Shown here piece by piece: positions 5,262-8,679 of a stretch of DNA of 8,679 bases; the stretch's first letter is position 1, and the number at the start of each line of letters is the position of its first letter. Source of the DNA: an uncultured Bacteroidales bacterium (lineage in GTDB: Bacteria; Bacteroidota; Bacteroidia; Bacteroidales; UBA932); assembly GCA_946530505.1 (NCBI GenBank), contig CAMNAD010000057.1, positions 1 through 8,679 on the forward strand, given 5' to 3'. A model generated the notes under the pieces. It was not told the DNA's origin. It was given only the letters and a program-made list of their open reading frames with translations, and ran no database searches. Made by a program: the position numbers and the translations under genes.

Positions 5262-6187
5262 TTCTTCTTTATAGCATCAAAACCCTTTCCATAGACGCCT
5301 GTAACCGAAGAAACGGACAGAAAAGCGTCAGGATCGATGGCTTTGATATAACGAAGCAGAAGATTGAGGTCTGTCTTCCTTGTAAGCACCATAAGCACCT
5401 CGGTATTCTCCTTGGTGTACCAGCCTTTGCCGTCAAGCACCGTAACACCCCTGTGGAGTTCCTTGGTAATGGAATCGGCTATTTCGGCATAATGCTTCGA
5501 GAGTATGAAAAGCTGTACGCTCTGACGCGAGCCGGAGATGACGAGGTCGAGTACGGTGCTGTTGATGGTAATCAGGATGAAACCGTAAACGACGTTTGTA
5601 AGTTTCTCCACAAAAGGCAGCAACTCCCCTTCCGGAGTGAAAGACGGCACCAGCAGGGAGGACAGGATGATGACGACATCCATATAAAGAATGAGCCTGC
5701 CGGGAGATACATTGCGGTACTTGTTCACCATCAGGGCAATGATATCGGTTCCGCCGGTACTTCCCCCCGCAATCATAGTGAATCCGATACCTACTCCAAC
5801 CATAATGCTGCCCATTATGGTGCTCATAAGTTTGCCGTTGTCAAGAGCGATGGCCTGGATGAAATCCATAGGAATGACGTCCTGGAATATATTGAGACCG
5901 ATCGAAGCCAGGATCGTGGCATAGATGGTCTTCCATCCGAAACCGAATCCCAGAACGAACATTGCCGCAATGATAAGGGCTGCGTTCACCACGAAATAGG
6001 AATAGCCAATCTTGATTACACCGTGAGTGGCGTACTGGAGTATAGCCGACACGCCGGTGACTCCTCCGCCGACAAGATTGTTGGGTACCAGAAAAATACT
6101 CCATCCGAGTACAAAGAGCAGAATGCCCAGCGTTACCATTGCGTAATCGCGTATGGTGTGCCCTATATTTTTTTTAAGTGTTGCCAT
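5258..6187 (-). CDS. YitT-family membrane protein, second of a tandem pair
   Basis: This 309-residue protein has the YitT-family layout: a hydrophobic N-terminal region (DUF161 repeats) and a soluble C-terminal DUF2179 domain. Membrane segments are visible at roughly residues 15-35, 61-80, 85-103, 122-142, 165-182 and 196-216. The glycine-rich core GGSTGGTDIIALMVNKY is at 141-157. The DUF2179 part runs from about 222 to 302 and includes HRGVTVLDGKGWYT. It should be a cytoplasmic-membrane protein; a transport role is often suggested for the family, but the substrate is not established. The ATG at 6187 overlaps the end of the preceding paralogue by 14 bp, which points to coupled translation. 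An A-rich stretch precedes the start. It has the same length and motif positions as its neighbour but differs throughout in sequence, so the duplication looks old. Confidence 0.92.
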   Translation of the reverse strand: MATLKKNIGHTIRDYAMVTLGILLFVLGWSIFLVPNNLVGGGVTGVSAILQYATHGVIKIGYSYFVVNAALIIAAMFVLGFGFGWKTIYATILASIGLNIFQDVIPMDFIQAIALDNGKLMSTIMGSIMVGVGIGFTMIAGGSTGGTDIIALMVNKYRNVSPGRLILYMDVVIILSSLLVPSFTPEGELLPFVEKLTNVVYGFILITINSTVLDLVISGSRQSVQLFILSKHYAEIADSITKELHRGVTVLDGKGWYTKENTEVLMVLTRKTDLNLLLRYIKAIDPDAFLSVSSVTGVYGKGFDAIKKK

Positions 6188-7109
6188 CTTGCTTTTTCTT
6201 TTTTCTGCTTGTTATACCAGCCTTGATTTCCTCGAAACCTTCTCCATAAACACTGCCTACAGGATTCACCGTCATAAACGCATGATCGTCGAGCTCTTTT
6301 ATCTTTCTGGAAAGCTCCGGCAACTCGTTGCGGCGCATAAGGAGCAGCAGGACATCCTTTTCCTGTTTGGTATACCATCCGATTGCCTTCAGTACTGTGA
6401 CTCCCCGGTCCATCTTGTGAATGATGAAATCCGCGATTTCACTGTGTCTGGACGAGAACACCAGCAACTGGACGGCGCCCCGGTCACCAACCACGACATA
6501 ATCTATCACAAGTGCATAGGCGGCCATCATGATATAGCCGTATACCATATCGCCGAAAACCTTGCCGGGGAGGAAGAGGATGGATGTGATGATGAAGAAG
6601 TCCGTAATGAGAAACATCTTGCTCAGGGATACCGGCCAGTATTTGTTGACAATCAGAGCGATGATGTCAGTGCCTCCGGTGCTTCCGCCCTTGCGGATGG
6701 TCAGCCCGATTCCGACTGCCTCCAGCACACCGGCGATAACCGGAATCATCACCTTCTCGGGAATGTAGAAGAAATTCCCGGGGACTGCCTGCATCCACTG
6801 CATTCCCGGCATGGCGAACAGTTTCAGCATCACTGTCTGCATCAGGATGCAATAGAGCGTACGGGCACCGAATCCTATGCCAAAGGCAATCACGGCAAGT
6901 CCGATGAGCAGGACATTGATCACAAAATAAGAATACGACGCTATGATGACGCCATTGGTGGCATATTCTATTACGGCGCAAAGACCCATAAGACCACCTG
7001 CCGACATCCCGTTGGGAATCATAAAACACTCCCAAGCTATCGTAACGATCAGCACGGCCACCGTCATATCAAGATAGTCCTTGATGGCGTCGATTACTTT
7101 TACTTTCAT
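6174..7109 (-). CDS. YitT-family membrane protein, first of a tandem pair
   Basis: This 311-residue protein is a paralogue of the next gene. It has hydrophobic segments at roughly residues 14-32, 56-79, 83-98, 121-138, 165-181 and 188-207, the core GGSTGGTDIIALIVNKY at 141-157 (the same residue numbers as in the neighbour), and a C-terminal DUF2179 domain at about 211-292 with DRGVTVLKAIGWYT. It ends in a basic tail, SRKKKKQ, not present in the neighbour. Its ATG overlaps the leuS stop codon in the sequence ATGA (7109-7106), a classic coupling arrangement, so leuS and both yitT-like genes are probably one transcript. Location is predicted to be the inner membrane. The transported substrate, if any, is unknown. 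The tandem pair could form a hetero-oligomer, but that is inference. Confidence 0.92.
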   Translation of the reverse strand: MKVKVIDAIKDYLDMTVAVLIVTIAWECFMIPNGMSAGGLMGLCAVIEYATNGVIIASYSYFVINVLLIGLAVIAFGIGFGARTLYCILMQTVMLKLFAMPGMQWMQAVPGNFFYIPEKVMIPVIAGVLEAVGIGLTIRKGGSTGGTDIIALIVNKYWPVSLSKMFLITDFFIITSILFLPGKVFGDMVYGYIMMAAYALVIDYVVVGDRGAVQLLVFSSRHSEIADFIIHKMDRGVTVLKAIGWYTKQEKDVLLLLMRRNELPELSRKIKELDDHAFMTVNPVGSVYGEGFEEIKAGITSRKKKKQDGNT

Positions 7110-8679
7110 TTCAAGACAATGTTTACGATTCGTCCTGGCACCACGATCACCTTGACTATATTCTGGTCTCCGACATACTTGGCCGTCTGCTCCATAGCAC
7201 GGACCTGAGCCTCGACATCTGCAGCAGAAGCGCTCTTGGGCATATCCACCATAAAGCGCGTCTTGCCGTTGAAAGATACAGGGTAAGTGACACTGTCCTC
7301 AACTGTGAGGGCCTCATTGTATTCGGGGAAGGTGGCGCGTGTAACACTGTCGGAATGCCCGAGGCGTTCCCAGAGTTCCTCCGCCATATGAGGGGCGAAA
7401 GGCGAAAGCAGGACAACCAGAGGTTCGAGCACCTCGCGGGAACTGCACTTGAGCTCAGTCAACTCATTCACTGCTATCATGAATGCGCTGATGGTCGTAT
7501 TGTAGGAGAAAGCTTCAATGTCTTCCTGCTCTTTGCCTATGAGCTTGTGAAGGGCCTTGAGTTCCTTTGCACTGGCCTTCTTATCGCTTACAAGGAAATT
7601 CTCCCTGTCGTAGAAGAGGCGCCAGAATTTGCGCAGGAACCTGTTGACACCGTCTATTCCCTTGGTATCCCATGGCTTGCTCTGCTCCACAGGGCCGAGG
7701 AACATTTCGTAAAGGCGCAGGGTATCCGCACCGTAGCTATCGCAGATGTCATCGGGATTGACGACATTGTACATACTCTTGCTCATCTTCTCGACAGCCC
7801 AGCCGCAGATGTACTCACCGTTCTCGAGTATGAATTCTGCATCATTGTACTCTGGCCTCCACGCCTTGAAGGCTTCGAGGTCCAGACGGTCGTTATGGAC
7901 AATGTTGATATCCACATGGATTTCGGTGGTGTCGTACTGGTCCTTGAGCCCGAGGGAGACGAATTTGTTCGTGCCCACAATCCTGTAGACGAAGTTGGAA
8001 CGCCCCTGGATCATCCCCTGATTGACCAGTTTGCGGAAAGGTTCATCCTCGCAGACATACCCGAGGTCGTAAAGGAACTTGTTCCAGAAACGAGAGTAGA
8101 TAAGATGGCCGGTAGCATGCTCGGTTCCACCCACATAAAGGTCCACATTCCTCCAGTATTTATCAGCTTCGGCACTGACAAGGGCATGGTCGTTGTGGGG
8201 ATCCATATAACGCAGGTAGTATGCGCTGGAGCCTGCGAATCCGGGCATTGTGCTGGTTTCGAGGGGATGTCCCTTGTAATTCCAGTCCTTGGCACGTGCG
8301 AGCGGAGGTTCTCCGTTTTTCGACTTGTAAGTCTCGATTTCGGGCAGCACAAGAGGCAGTTCCTCATCGGGAACAGGGGTCGCGATGCCGTCTTTGTAAT
8401 AGATGGGGAAAGGTTCTCCCCAGTAGCGCTGACGGCTGAAAATGGCATCCCGGAGCCGATAATTCGTCTTCCTGTGCCCGAGGCCATGCGCCTCTACATA
8501 ATCCTTGGCTGCTTCGATGGCATCCTTAACATTCATTCCGTTCAGGAAGCCGGAATTGATCATTATTCCTTCCTTGGCATCGAAACTCTGCTCACTCACG
8601 TCGGCGCCTTCGATAAGCGGAATGATGGGCAGGCCGAACTTCTTTGCAAAGGCGTAGTCACGGCTGTCGTGCGCCGGCA
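7106..8679 (-). CDS. leuS: Leucyl-tRNA synthetase, C-terminal part (cut by window edge)
   Basis: This is the last 523 residues of leucyl-tRNA synthetase, which charges tRNA-Leu with leucine in the cytosol and clears mischarged products. The fragment opens in the CP1 editing domain with PAHDSRDYAFAKKFGLP, where the Asp of HDxRD is the conserved editing residue. It continues with RDAIFSRQRYWGEPFPIYY, the STMPGFAGSSAYYLRYMDP segment and YVGGTEHATGHLIYSRFW of the catalytic core. The KMSKS ATP-binding motif is at fragment residues 297-301, preceded by a leucine-specific insertion (AFKAWRPEYNDAEF) of the form I recall from Bacteroidales enzymes. The anticodon-binding helical domain and a C-terminal domain ending VPGRIVNIVLK follow. 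The frame is open to the window edge; the GTG at 8599 is an internal Val codon. The HIGH motif and true start are outside. The stop TGA (7108-7106) shares the ATGA overlap with the next gene. Confidence 0.98.
   Translation of the reverse strand, partial: PAHDSRDYAFAKKFGLPIIPLIEGADVSEQSFDAKEGIMINSGFLNGMNVKDAIEAAKDYVEAHGLGHRKTNYRLRDAIFSRQRYWGEPFPIYYKDGIATPVPDEELPLVLPEIETYKSKNGEPPLARAKDWNYKGHPLETSTMPGFAGSSAYYLRYMDPHNDHALVSAEADKYWRNVDLYVGGTEHATGHLIYSRFWNKFLYDLGYVCEDEPFRKLVNQGMIQGRSNFVYRIVGTNKFVSLGLKDQYDTTEIHVDINIVHNDRLDLEAFKAWRPEYNDAEFILENGEYICGWAVEKMSKSMYNVVNPDDICDSYGADTLRLYEMFLGPVEQSKPWDTKGIDGVNRFLRKFWRLFYDRENFLVSDKKASAKELKALHKLIGKEQEDIEAFSYNTTISAFMIAVNELTELKCSSREVLEPLVVLLSPFAPHMAEELWERLGHSDSVTRATFPEYNEALTVEDSVTYPVSFNGKTRFMVDMPKSASAADVEAQVRAMEQTAKYVGDQNIVKVIVVPGRIVNIVLK

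Noticed and set aside
6153..7208. A 351-codon plus-strand frame, and a 257-codon one at 5453-6226
   Set aside because: Both lie antisense to the yitT-like genes. Their translations are rich in His, Asp, Asn and Gln, as expected for the reverse complement of hydrophobic membrane-segment codons.
8597..8599. GTG as the start of leuS
   Set aside because: Upstream in-frame sequence continues to the window edge and encodes conserved editing-domain residues (PAHDSRDYAFAKKFGLP), so this is an internal Val codon of a truncated gene.

Overview
The window looks like ordinary chromosomal DNA of a member of the Bacteroidota, probably Bacteroidales. The reasons are: start codons are not preceded by Shine-Dalgarno sequences but often by A-rich leaders; two intergenic regions carry exact matches to the Bacteroides-type -7 promoter box TAnnTTTG; the PurL fragment has the YWSDHCRHTTF motif; the leucyl-tRNA synthetase has a Bacteroidales-like segment before KMSKS; and an AraC-type regulator is fused to a multi-span membrane domain. 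Assignment to a genus is not possible from this sequence.

Layout. Positions 1-1238 (minus strand) hold a purine synthesis pair, purE followed by purL. PurL is cut by the left window edge, and a strong hairpin sits in the 51-bp gap between the genes. Positions 1239-1414 hold the purE promoter, a pair of TTATCAACAAAA repeats and a very clear intrinsic terminator for dnaK. Positions 1415-3325 (minus) are dnaK, with an unusual Gly/Pro/Gln tail. A 122-bp divergent region (3326-3447) separates dnaK from a plus-strand RluA-family pseudouridine synthase gene (3448-4167). That gene overlaps tail-to-tail by 77 bp with a minus-strand gene for a membrane-anchored AraC-type regulator (4091-5134). Upstream of the regulator, on the same strand, lies a tightly packed set: leuS (cut by the right edge, ending at 7106), then two tandem YitT-family membrane protein genes (6174-7109 and 5258-6187), with 4-bp and 14-bp overlaps. 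An imperfect hairpin with a T-rich flank (5158-5200) probably ends that operon before the regulator gene.

How the genes work together. purE and purL act in the same pathway and are likely co-transcribed. leuS and the two yitT-like genes look translationally coupled, but no biochemical link is evident. dnaK appears to be a single-gene unit, since a terminator follows it directly and no grpE or dnaJ is adjacent.

There is no stretch over 300 bases without a gene. I see no tRNA, rRNA, CRISPR array, insertion sequence, phage gene or defence system. I do not find a convincing new biological system. The observations most worth following up are the coupled YitT paralogue pair, the membrane-fused AraC protein with its antisense overlap, the atypical DnaK C-terminus, and small inverted repeats in regulatory positions.
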